52,330 nucleotides of DNA, from NCBI GenBank assembly GCA_026396575.1, contig JAPLWM010000015.1, positions 1 to 52,330 of the forward strand, read 5' to 3'. Below the pieces are notes generated by a model. The model made no database searches. It saw only the letters and a list, made by a program, of their open reading frames with translations, and was not told the origin of the DNA. Below are positions 23,990 through 33,983 of this stretch, in pieces. The first letter of the stretch is position 1. Each line of letters begins with the position of its first letter. The DNA comes from Candidatus Komeilibacteria bacterium (GTDB lineage: Bacteria; Patescibacteriota; Patescibacteriia; UBA1558; UBA10009). Both the position numbers and the translations under genes were made by a program.

Positions 23990-26398
23990 TTAATTATTCA
24001 ATTTATCCCTCAATCCATTCAACCATTTATTTGCCATTTCTTCAATTAATAAATCAATGGGCGAAAAATTTTGCGAGGGCGCAACGTGTTGCGCCCCTAC
24101 GGTTAATCTGGCATTGACCGTAGTTTTTCCGATTTCCATTATTTCCACATTATATTTTTGGCAAATATCTTTAACCTTGGCAATATTTTTCGTTTCTAAA
24201 ACAAAGCCGCCGGTTTCGCTAAATAATTTTACGGCGGGCGCAAAATTTTGCGCCGACGCATAATCATGCGTCGCTACATTATCCAAATTAATTTCACAAC
24301 CAATCCGGTTTTTACCATTACCTCCAAAACACATTTCTGAAATCGCAACCGCCAATCCGCCATCGGAAATATCATGGCAGGATAATAATAACCCAGCATC
24401 AATTAAATCGGTAACGGCGTAAATCTGATTTTCCACTTCTTTAAAATTCGGTTGCGGAACATTGGCGCCAAGTTCGCCGTGCAATTGGTAATAAACCGAA
24501 CCGCCCAATTCGTCTTTTCTTTGGCCAATTAACAAAATAGCGGAATCGGCTTGCTTGAATTCCATGGTAATGGCTTTGTGGTAATCCGGCAATTTACCCA
24601 AACAGGCAATTATGGCCGAGGGGTCAACCGGCTGGCCATTGGCTTCGTTATATAAAGAAACATTGCCGGAAATGACCGGCAAAGGGCTTGCCGGATAACT
24701 TTTTAAATGGATATTTTTACAGGCCTCGGCTACGCCCCTCACGCCTTCGGTAAACTGCCACATTTGTTCGGGCTTTTCCGGATTGCCGTAATTTAAGCAG
24801 TCGGTAATGGCCCAAGGCATGGCCCCGACGGCCGCCACATTCCGGCACGCTTCCACCACGGAATTAACCGCTCCCCAATACGGGGAAATTCTGGAATAAA
24901 ACGGATTGGAATCAACGGCTAAGGCAATGCCGATATTTTTAATTTCTTCAGGCATTTCTTCGTCCAATAAAGGCGACATTACGCCGGCATCGGCAGCGCC
25001 AGGTTCAATAACCGTTAAGCCCCTGACGGTTTTATCGTATTTTTCATAAACGCAATCGCGGGAAGCGATATTTTCATGCCCTAAGATTTTTAACAACACT
25101 TCATTGTAATCTTTGGGCTCCTCAATTTTTATTTCTTGATTTCTTGATTTCTTGATTTCTTGGACCGGCCGATCGTATCTTAATCCCTCGGTAATGTCAC
25201 AGGCCTTAGCATCAACCACTTTTTCATTGCCGGAAATAGCGGTATATTGCCCGCCTACGGTAACTTTACCGATAATGGAAGCTTGAGCGCCCGCGGAAAC
25301 TTTAGGCAAAGCCCATTTGGTATTGTAATGTTCAACGATCAACTTAGCCACCTCGGGCGAGGCGATCCACATAAACCTTTCCTGCGTTTCCGAACACAAA
25401 ACAATCCGGGTGGGCAAATTGGCCATGCCCACGTGGATCTTATCCACTTCAATTTGCGCGCCATAACCGCCGCTATCCGCCAATTCCACCGAAGCGCATA
25501 AAACTCCGCCCGCGCCCAAATCCTTAAACCCGACCTGGTTAATCAGTTTTTTTTCTTTTAAAATCTTGAATAAATCGTAGGTTGATTCCAATAAATGCCT
25601 TTTTAAAAAAGCGTTCGGTTCCTGAACCGCGCCTTTGTTTTTTTCCTTGGCTTTTTCATCCAATTCAAAAGAAGCAAACGAAGCGCCGCCAAAACCGGAA
25701 TTATCCGTGGGCTTGCCAACTAAAATAATTTGGTAATTGCCTTCGCCCGCTCCTTTAGGCGCAGAGGAATGAATAATTTCCGATTCCTTAACTAACCCAA
25801 GCGTAACCACGTTAACCAGACAATTTTCGTTAAAGCCGGAAGAAAAATAAACATCGCCGGCCAAATTGGGAATGCCGATCGGGTTGCCATAGCCGCCAAT
25901 ACCGCTTACCACGCCGCTCGCCACCCATTTTGATTTGTTCAACGAAATATCGCCGAAACGCAAAGGATCGGCTACGGCAATAACCCGCGCCCCCATACAG
26001 CAAACATCCCGCACATTGCCGCCAATACCGGTAGCCGCGCCCTCGTAAGGCACGATTTGCGAAGGGTGGTTATGGCTTTCATGCGACATCACAATGCCGA
26101 TCCGCTCGCCGTTATAAGTGGCGATTTCCACAATGCCGGCATCTTCTTTTGGCCCCAAAATAACATTAGGCCCTTCGGTGGGCAGCTGCTTAAGATGTTG
26201 GCGTGAAGATTTATATGAACAATGTTCCGAGCCCTCGATGCTCCAAACCGTGGCTTCGGTTAAAGTAATTGGGCGATGCAAAATTTCCGTTTCAATTTTA
26301 CGCGCTTCGGCCACGGTTAAGCCCAGGTTGTGTTTTTTAAGCAAAACCGCTGCCTGCTGATCGGTTAAATTTTTAAGCTCTAAAATAATTTCGGCCAT
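23990..26398 (-). CDS. purL: FGAM synthase II (PurL subunit)
   Basis: ATP-dependent amidation of FGAR with the PurQ/PurS partners. From the ATG at 26398 it is 802 residues, somewhat longer than usual for the small PurL type. It shows HESHNHPSQIVPYEGAATG, GGNVRDVCCMGA, and LSCHDISDGGLAVAISEM. Two 42-bp elements (VATHDYASAQNFAP and VGAQHVAPSQNFSP) lie in the last 110 residues and an 8-bp tandem repeat encodes QEIKKSRNQEIK in the middle. A TTG two codons upstream is possible but lacks support. Confidence 0.96.
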   Translation of the reverse strand: MAEIILELKNLTDQQAAVLLKKHNLGLTVAEARKIETEILHRPITLTEATVWSIEGSEHCSYKSSRQHLKQLPTEGPNVILGPKEDAGIVEIATYNGERIGIVMSHESHNHPSQIVPYEGAATGIGGNVRDVCCMGARVIAVADPLRFGDISLNKSKWVASGVVSGIGGYGNPIGIPNLAGDVYFSSGFNENCLVNVVTLGLVKESEIIHSSAPKGAGEGNYQIILVGKPTDNSGFGGASFASFELDEKAKEKNKGAVQEPNAFLKRHLLESTYDLFKILKEKKLINQVGFKDLGAGGVLCASVELADSGGYGAQIEVDKIHVGMANLPTRIVLCSETQERFMWIASPEVAKLIVEHYNTKWALPKVSAGAQASIIGKVTVGGQYTAISGNEKVVDAKACDITEGLRYDRPVQEIKKSRNQEIKIEEPKDYNEVLLKILGHENIASRDCVYEKYDKTVRGLTVIEPGAADAGVMSPLLDEEMPEEIKNIGIALAVDSNPFYSRISPYWGAVNSVVEACRNVAAVGAMPWAITDCLNYGNPEKPEQMWQFTEGVRGVAEACKNIHLKSYPASPLPVISGNVSLYNEANGQPVDPSAIIACLGKLPDYHKAITMEFKQADSAILLIGQRKDELGGSVYYQLHGELGANVPQPNFKEVENQIYAVTDLIDAGLLLSCHDISDGGLAVAISEMCFGGNGKNRIGCEINLDNVATHDYASAQNFAPAVKLFSETGGFVLETKNIAKVKDICQKYNVEIMEIGKTTVNARLTVGAQHVAPSQNFSPIDLLIEEMANKWLNGLRDKLNN
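24059..24100 (-). repeat. 42-bp bipartite palindromic element inside purL (copy 3 of 4)
   Basis: Nearly identical to the purQ-purS copy (one clear change, GCGAAAAATT for GCGCAAAATT on plus). Encodes VGAQHVAPSQNFSP about 20 residues before the PurL C-terminus. Confidence 0.92.
24236..24277 (-). repeat. 42-bp bipartite palindromic element inside purL (copy 4 of 4)
   Basis: On minus it begins GTAGCGACGCATGATT, forms a first palindrome to ATGCGTC, then the second palindrome GCGCAAAATTTTGCGCCC. Encodes VATHDYASAQNFAP. The first half matches the GACGCAT arms of the aspS short element (8821-8844), the second half matches copy 2. Confidence 0.9.
25131..25162. repeat. Tandem octamer inside purL
   Basis: Four exact copies of ATTTCTTG. 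On minus it encodes QEIKKSRNQEIK. An 8-bp unit shifts frame each time, so the peptide does not repeat per unit; the surrounding frame is kept. Confidence 0.9.
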
Positions 26399-26422
26399 TG
26401 ACAAATGTTATATTTTGCTGTT
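26398..26422 (+). promoter_or_regulatory. Promoter candidate for the 59-residue membrane gene
   Basis: TTGACA (26398-26403) followed after about 17-18 bp by TTAGAT/TAGATA. The -35 box overlaps the purL start codon on the other strand. Confidence 0.5.
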
Positions 26423-26457
26423 AGATAATAATGATTTGTTCAACTTTGGAGGAAAAA

Positions 26458-28822
<2,365 letters not shown>

Positions 28823-28881
28823 AAAATTAGAAAAATACAGGCCTATTTTAACATGTTTGCCGATTTTAGGCAAATAATAGG

Positions 28882-30732
28882 TTATTCCCACTCAATCGTG
28901 GCCGGCGGCTTATTGGTAACATCCATGAAAATAAAGGAGATTTTATTCAACGATTGTATTCTTAAAACCATCTTTTTTAAAACTTCCTCGGGTAAAGGAA
29001 AAAACCGCGCGGTCATGGCTTCTAAAGAAGAAACCGGGCGTAAAACAACGCTTTCCTTATTATCGGCACCGAAAGGTATTAAAACCACAGGAAACTGCCA
29101 AATCTCCCGCTCCAGCTTAGCCGCGACCATTTCCTCATTAACCATAGCATCGATTTTCCTTAACAAATCCAAACGTGCCTTGGTTAAAGTAGCCGGAATC
29201 AAACGGCCTGCGGATATTTTTATTTTATTATCATCTATCCTGATTAAAACGCGATTCACTTCTTTTACTTCATTGGTAATTTGCGGACTAAACTTTTCAA
29301 CCTTTTCCCACGGCAAGCCCGCCGAATCGGCGGGCTCTATAACCGCCGGATGGGCATAAGTTCTTGAATCCCCTTGCACGCCCACGCTTTTAATAGGTAA
29401 AACGGAAATTAAAGCAGCCGGCGGCAAATTGTAAGTTATTTTAATATTAGCAAAAGATTGTTCCAGTTTTTGGTTTATTTTTTGCATTGTTTCCGGTTTA
29501 ATATCAGCGCTGCCGTCTTCGCACAAACACCTGATCCCTAATCCCGGCCCGGGAAAGGGCTGGCGCCAAACCAAGCCATCCAGCAAACCTAAAAATTGTC
29601 CCAGTTCGCGCACTTCGTCTTTATATAAATCCTTAATCGGTTCAATTAATCGTCCTTCTTTAATCAGTTCCTGGATTTTTTCCACCCGGTTATGGTGAGT
29701 TTTAATTTTATCGGCATTAGCCGTGCCGCCGGTTTCTATGGTATCGGGATAAATAGTGCCCTGGGCCAAAAACCAATCAGCCGGATTCAATCTTAAGCTG
29801 TCGGCTACCTGGTCCTTAGCGTCTAAAAACAGCCGGCCGATTATTTGGCGTTTAAATTCCGGATCAACTACGCCAGCCAGCTTGGCTAAAAACTTTTCTT
29901 CGGCATTTTGAATATGCAAATTTTTAAAACCGGCAGCTTCAAGTGATGTTTTAACCTGCTCGGCTTCATCTTTACGCATTAAGCCGGTATCCACGTGCAA
30001 ACCGTAAACCCGCTCCGCTCCCAAGGCTTTTTCCAGCAAGGCAAAACAAACGGTGGAATCCACTCCGCCGGAAACCAACAAGAAAACTTTTTTATCGCCG
30101 ACTTGAATTTTAATCTGTTCCGTAATTTCTTTTTGCCAATCCTTGATTTTCCAGTCAGCCGTGGCTCCGCAAATTTTAAAAGCGAAGTTTTCCAAAACTT
30201 TTAAACCGTTGGCAGTGTGGCTAACTTCGGGATGGAACTGCAAACCGTAAATTTTCGCCCGTTCATTGGCCATGGCGGCAATCGGGCATTCCAAAGTGGA
30301 GCCGATGGTTTTAAATCCTTTGGGCAATTCGGCTACCGAATCGCCATGGCTCATCCAAACCACTTCATCGCTTTGTAAACCCTCAAATAATGGCGATTGG
30401 CTGACCTGTAAAACCGCTTGGCCGTATTCGCGGGCATTGCTTTGTAAAACCCGGCCGCCTAGATAATGAGCCATTAGCTGATGGCCATAGCATAAACCCA
30501 AAACAGGCAAATTCAATTCAAAAACTTTGCCGTTAAAAGGATATTGATTGCTATGGACGCTGCCCGGGCTGCCCGATAAAACAATGCCGATCAGATTTTC
30601 AATTTTTTCAACCGGATAATCGGTGGGATAAAGCTTGGCTAAAACCCCCAATTGCCTAAAACGCCGAGCAATTAAATGGGCGTATTGCGAGCCAAAATCC
30701 AAAATGGCGATTTGCTGATAAACCTTATTCAT
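28882..30732 (-). CDS. guaA: GMP synthase (glutamine-hydrolysing), long form
   Basis: XMP to GMP. The glutaminase (about 1-190) has LDFGSQYAHLIARR and LGLCYGHQLMAHYLGG; the synthetase has the PP-loop VSGGVDSTVCFALL, and RQPFPGPGLGIRCL. At 616 residues it is about 100 longer than the usual bacterial enzyme, and its C-terminus (LPIKSVGVQGDSRTYAH, then MDVTNKPPATIEWE) matches the extended dimerisation part of the animal-type enzyme, which ends TSKPPGTTEWE-like. A 21-bp palindrome encodes PADSAG between conserved blocks. Confidence 0.96.
   Translation of the reverse strand: MNKVYQQIAILDFGSQYAHLIARRFRQLGVLAKLYPTDYPVEKIENLIGIVLSGSPGSVHSNQYPFNGKVFELNLPVLGLCYGHQLMAHYLGGRVLQSNAREYGQAVLQVSQSPLFEGLQSDEVVWMSHGDSVAELPKGFKTIGSTLECPIAAMANERAKIYGLQFHPEVSHTANGLKVLENFAFKICGATADWKIKDWQKEITEQIKIQVGDKKVFLLVSGGVDSTVCFALLEKALGAERVYGLHVDTGLMRKDEAEQVKTSLEAAGFKNLHIQNAEEKFLAKLAGVVDPEFKRQIIGRLFLDAKDQVADSLRLNPADWFLAQGTIYPDTIETGGTANADKIKTHHNRVEKIQELIKEGRLIEPIKDLYKDEVRELGQFLGLLDGLVWRQPFPGPGLGIRCLCEDGSADIKPETMQKINQKLEQSFANIKITYNLPPAALISVLPIKSVGVQGDSRTYAHPAVIEPADSAGLPWEKVEKFSPQITNEVKEVNRVLIRIDDNKIKISAGRLIPATLTKARLDLLRKIDAMVNEEMVAAKLEREIWQFPVVLIPFGADNKESVVLRPVSSLEAMTARFFPLPEEVLKKMVLRIQSLNKISFIFMDVTNKPPATIEWE
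29316..29336. repeat. 21-bp palindromic element inside guaA
   Basis: AGCCCGCCG and CGGCGGGCT flank a three-base centre, 21 bases or seven codons, encoding roughly EPADSAG in the variable part of the C-terminal extension. Confidence 0.75.
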
Positions 30733-30740
30733 AGAAATGC

Positions 30741-30769
30741 TTGATTTTACACGAAAACTGGGTTATAAT
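30741..30769 (+). promoter_or_regulatory. guaB promoter
   Basis: TTGATT (30741-30746), exactly 17 bp, TATAAT (30764-30769). Predicted start near 30776, a leader of about 27 bases. Confidence 0.85.
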
Positions 30770-30802
30770 CCAAAATAATATTCAAATTATAAAACAACTC
30801 CT

Positions 30803-32290
30803 ATGAAATCACAAGAATTAAAGATGGGCATTACTTTTGACGACGTTTTGCTGGTGCCCCAAAAATCCAGCATTACCCCGGACAAAGTGGAAGTTAAAAC
30901 CCGCTTTTCCAAAAATATTGAGCTTAATATTCCGCTGGTTAGCGCGCCCATGGATACGGTTACGGAAAGCCGCTTGGCCATTGCCCTGGCCTTGGAAGGC
31001 GGCATCGGCGTGATTCATAAAAACCTGGATCCGGAAACCCAAGCGCAGGAAGTAGCCAAGGTTAAACGCTTTAGGAACAGCTTTATCGAATTTCCCATTA
31101 CTTTAACTCCGGATAAAACCATCAAGGACGTGGTTAAAATCCGCAATGAAAAAGGCTACAAAAATATTCCCATTACCGATGCCGAGGGAAAACTCTTGGG
31201 CTTAATTTCCAAATTCGATTATTTTTGGCCGGAAGACGAAAGCCAGCAGATTAAAAAATTAATGAGAGGCCTGCCAGAAATCGCCACGGCACCGGTCGGC
31301 ATTACCTTGGCCAAGGCCCAAAAAATCATCAAAGAAAAACGGGTGCCGATTTTAATGATTATTGATGCCAAGGGTTATTTAAAAGGCATTTACACCCGCA
31401 GCGATTTGGAAAAAAACCTGCAATATCCCGCTTCCTGTAAAGACGCCGAGGATCAATTGCGGGTGGCCGGCGCCATCGGCACCGGAACCGACGCTTTAAA
31501 ACGCGCCAAGCTGATGGCCGAGGCGGGCGTTGACGCCATCGTCATCGACACGGCCCACGGCCACAGCCAGAATGTTTTGAATATTCTAAAGCAATTGAAA
31601 GGCGACAAGGCCTTTGCCAATATCGACGTGATCGCCGGCAACGTAGCTACCGCCGCCGCTGTTAAAGAATTGATTGAAGCGGGCGCCGACGGCATAAAAG
31701 TGGGCATCGGGCCCGGCTCCATTTGCACCACCAGGATTGTGGCCGGCGTGGGCGTACCGCAAATTACCGCCATTCTTAATGCCGTAGCCGGACAGAACAA
31801 AAGCAATATTCCTTTAATTGCCGACGGCGGCATTAAATACTCGGGCGACATTGTAAAAGCCCTGGCTGCCGGCGCTTCGGCTGTTATGATCGGCAAGCTC
31901 TTTGCCGCTACTGCCGAAAGCCCGGGAGAAATCACCTATTACAACGGCCGGATGTATAAGGTTTACCGCGGCATGGGCAGCATTGAAGCCATGAGTAAGG
32001 GCTCGCGCGACCGCTACGGCCAGGCCTTTGTTACCGAAAGCCGCAAACTGGTGCCCGAAGGCATTGTTGGCCAAACCCTCTATAAAGGCAACCTGGCCGA
32101 CCACGTTTACCAGCTGATCGGCGGCTTAAGATCGGGCCTGGGCTACCTGGGCGCCAAAAACATCAAGGAACTCCAGGACAAAGCCGAATTCATTCAAATT
32201 ACCGAAAACTCGCTTAAAGAAAGCCACCCTCACCATATTACCATTACCAAAGAAGCGCCCAATTATCAGCGGGCAGATTTTAATGATTAA
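30803..32290 (+). CDS. guaB: IMP dehydrogenase
   Basis: IMP to XMP. 495 residues with the TIM-barrel core split by a CBS pair (about 95-215). [11 protein letters not shown] carries the catalytic Cys, [10 protein letters not shown] the phosphate site, and GSRDRYGQ the mobile flap. Divergent from guaA, the next enzyme, with its own consensus promoter between them. Overlaps the lipid kinase gene by 8 bp. Confidence 0.97.
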   Translation: MKSQELKMGITFDDVLLVPQKSSITPDKVEVKTRFSKNIELNIPLVSAPMDTVTESRLAIALALEGGIGVIHKNLDPETQAQEVAKVKRFRNSFIEFPITLTPDKTIKDVVKIRNEKGYKNIPITDAEGKLLGLISKFDYFWPEDESQQIKKLMRGLPEIATAPVGITLAKAQKIIKEKRVPILMIIDAKGYLKGIYTRSDLEKNLQYPASCKDAEDQLRVAGAIGTGTDALKRAKLMAEAGVDAIVIDTAHGHSQNVLNILKQLKGDKAFANIDVIAGNVATAAAVKELIEAGADGIKVGIGPGSICTTRIVAGVGVPQITAILNAVAGQNKSNIPLIADGGIKYSGDIVKALAAGASAVMIGKLFAATAESPGEITYYNGRMYKVYRGMGSIEAMSKGSRDRYGQAFVTESRKLVPEGIVGQTLYKGNLADHVYQLIGGLRSGLGYLGAKNIKELQDKAEFIQITENSLKESHPHHITITKEAPNYQRADFND

Positions 32291-33164
32291 AACCTTAATC
32301 ATTTTCAATCCCAAAGCCGGCTTAAGCTATCCCGCTTCTTTTCAGGCGAATTTTTTAAGGCAATATAAATCCTACAACCCTAAAGCCGACTTGCTCTGGC
32401 TGGAAACATTGGAAAATTTTCCAACCCAGCTTAAAGAACTGGATTTTAACTCTATTGAAAAAATTATTATTATCGGCGGCGACGGCACCATTAAAAAAAC
32501 CGTTGATTTTATACTGCTTAACAAGCTGGAAATTCCACTGGCCATTATTGCCCAGGGTTCGGCCAATGTGCTGGCCAACAGCCTGGGGTTGCCGCTACGC
32601 TTAAAACCGGCCATTAAAATTGCCGCTCTGGGCGCGATTAAACCCATTGATGTCGGCTGTTTGAATAAAGAGCATTACTTTTTAATCGGCCTTTCCCTGG
32701 GGCATCTTTCGCAGGTGGTTTTGCAAACCGATTACCGTTTAAAAGCTAAAATGGGCATTTTCGCCTATTTAAAAACCCTGCTGCGGGCAAAAATAACGGC
32801 CCAGCATGATTTTAACTTCTGGCTGGACGGTCGTGCCGGCCAAGCCAGCGGCAACTCCTTGGTGATCGTTAATGCCTTGAGCGTCCTTAAAATAAAGCCC
32901 AAGCATTTTGCCGATTTCTGCGACGGACAGCTGGAAATGCTGGTGCTGAAAAATAAAAACCTCTGGCAGCTTTTTTGCCTGGGCTTTTTTGCCTGGCTCA
33001 ACCGCCGCTATCTGCCCTATCTTTTTTTAAAGCAGGGGCGAAAAATAATTGTAACTGCCGCATCCTTTAAGGATTTGCCGATTCAAATAGATGGCGAGGA
33101 ATTAACGGTTGGAAAAATTGAAGTGGAAATTTTGCCGCAGCGCCTCAAAATTATTACCAAATAA
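32283..33164 (+). CDS. Diacylglycerol/lipid kinase family protein (YegS/DagK-like)
   Basis: 293 residues. NPKAGLSYPASF at the start, IIIGGDGTIKKTVDFIL carrying the GGDGT ATP-site motif, and GSANVLANSLGLPL in the place of GTxNxxA. The C-terminal beta domain ends with IDGEELTVGKIEVEILP, typical of the fold. Lipid phosphorylation is inferred from family. Translation is probably coupled to guaB through the 8-bp overlap. Confidence 0.9.
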   Translation: MIKTLIIFNPKAGLSYPASFQANFLRQYKSYNPKADLLWLETLENFPTQLKELDFNSIEKIIIIGGDGTIKKTVDFILLNKLEIPLAIIAQGSANVLANSLGLPLRLKPAIKIAALGAIKPIDVGCLNKEHYFLIGLSLGHLSQVVLQTDYRLKAKMGIFAYLKTLLRAKITAQHDFNFWLDGRAGQASGNSLVIVNALSVLKIKPKHFADFCDGQLEMLVLKNKNLWQLFCLGFFAWLNRRYLPYLFLKQGRKIIVTAASFKDLPIQIDGEELTVGKIEVEILPQRLKIITK

Positions 33165-33180
33165 TATTAAGGATGAAAAA

Positions 33181-33208
33181 AGAACGGGGCAATCCCGTTC
33201 TTTTTATT
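33181..33208. terminator. Bidirectional terminator between lipid kinase and HU genes
   Basis: AGAACGGG (33181-33188) pairs with CCCGTTCT (33194-33201) with T-runs on both strands. It serves two convergent genes. Confidence 0.92.
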
Positions 33209-33227
33209 ATTCGTCTTCTTTCTAATT

Positions 33228-33509
33228 TTAAAGGATGGAATCTTTGGCAGCCTTGGACACGCGGAACTTAACCACGGTTTTGGCCGGGATCTGAATAGTG
33301 GCGCCGGTTGCCGGATTGCGGCCCTGCCTGGCACTGCGGTGCTTTTTTACCAATTTGCCAATGCCCGGAATTGTGCATTCGCCGCTGGATTTAACCTGGG
33401 CGTAAGCCAACGAGGTTAAGGCATCCAGTAAAGTGACTACATCCTTTTTGGATAACCCTGTGCTCTCAGCCAAGGACTGCAGCATTTGTGACTTGGTCAT
33501 TTTAGCCAT
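33228..33509 (-). CDS. HU-family DNA-binding protein
   Basis: 93 residues with TKSQMLQSLAESTGLSKKD, GIGKLVKKHRSARQGRNPATG (the conserved arm), and AKTVVKFRVSKAAKD. Nucleoid protein that bends DNA. It has a good -10 box (TATAAT) at 33557-33562 upstream on minus. Confidence 0.95.
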   Translation of the reverse strand: MAKMTKSQMLQSLAESTGLSKKDVVTLLDALTSLAYAQVKSSGECTIPGIGKLVKKHRSARQGRNPATGATIQIPAKTVVKFRVSKAAKDSIL

Positions 33510-33556
33510 AGTAATTTTTTGGTTATTTTATTAGCTTTTTTAATGGTTGTGGATAA

Positions 33557-33562
33557 ATTATA
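33557..33562 (-). promoter_or_regulatory. -10 box of the HU gene
   Basis: TATAAT on minus, about 48 bases upstream of the HU start codon; the -35 region is TTCATT-like and weak. Confidence 0.55.
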
Positions 33563-33612
33563 GCAAAAAACCTAAGAAAAATGAAGTATCCGAAACAGTG
33601 GATAAGTATTTT

Positions 33613-33641
33613 ATCAAAAATCCCCTATTTTAAAGGGGATT
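33613..33641 (-). terminator. Terminator after rpmB
   Basis: AATCCCC (33619-33625) pairs with GGGGATT (33635-33641), followed on minus by TTTTTGATAAAA. Confidence 0.8.
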
Positions 33642-33655
33642 TTGCCCGCAAGGCC

Positions 33656-33889
33656 TTATTTTTTAAGCATTTTAGCCAGGTCATAAACTTTGCCGGCTTT
33701 CTGCCATTTAGACAAAGTTTTTAAAGCAGAGGTGCTTAACTTAACCTGGATCATCTTGCCGGTTTTGGGATTAAGCAATTTTTTATTCTGCAAATTAACC
33801 TGCAAGGTTCTTTTAGTTTTACGGTTGGAATGGCTGACGTTTCTGCCCACCCGGGTTCTTTGACCGCTGATTTGGCACACTTTAGACAT
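33656..33889 (-). CDS. rpmB: 50S ribosomal protein L28
   Basis: 77 residues, MSKVCQISGQRTRVGRNVSHS at the start with the NRKTKRT block. Normal length for L28. It has its own promoter and terminator between topA and HU. Confidence 0.96.
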   Translation of the reverse strand: MSKVCQISGQRTRVGRNVSHSNRKTKRTLQVNLQNKKLLNPKTGKMIQVKLSTSALKTLSKWQKAGKVYDLAKMLKK

Positions 33890-33899
33890 AATAGTTTAG

Positions 33900-33915
33900 T
33901 CGAGCTGAGCTCGAT
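33900..33915. repeat. Palindrome TCGAGCTGAGCTCGAT in the rpmB leader
   Basis: Near-identical to the palindrome inside aspS at 9704-9720. Here it forms a hairpin about 10 bases before the rpmB start codon, where it could affect ribosome access. Confidence 0.5.
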
Positions 33916-33936
33916 ACGATTTAATAATTTAAGCGT

Positions 33937-33964
33937 ATTATACAGATTTCCCTGAAAAAATCAA
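33937..33964 (-). promoter_or_regulatory. rpmB promoter
   Basis: On minus, TTGATT (33959-33964), a 16-bp spacer and TATAAT (33937-33942). Located just after the topA stop. Confidence 0.8.
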
Positions 33965-33983
33965 GTAGAGGTAAATTTAAAAC

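Noticed and set aside
25131..25162. Octamer repeat as a CRISPR array
   Set aside because: Units are 8 bp without spacers and lie inside a conserved coding frame; no cas genes anywhere in the window.
13525..26404. Purine riboswitch upstream of purL, purH or guaB
   Set aside because: The leaders are too short and lack the three-helix aptamer pattern; guaB has only about 27 leader bases.
28853..29359. Long open frame on the plus strand opposite guaA
   Set aside because: It lies wholly within guaA, which has all GMP synthase motifs; codon composition on plus shows no protein family.
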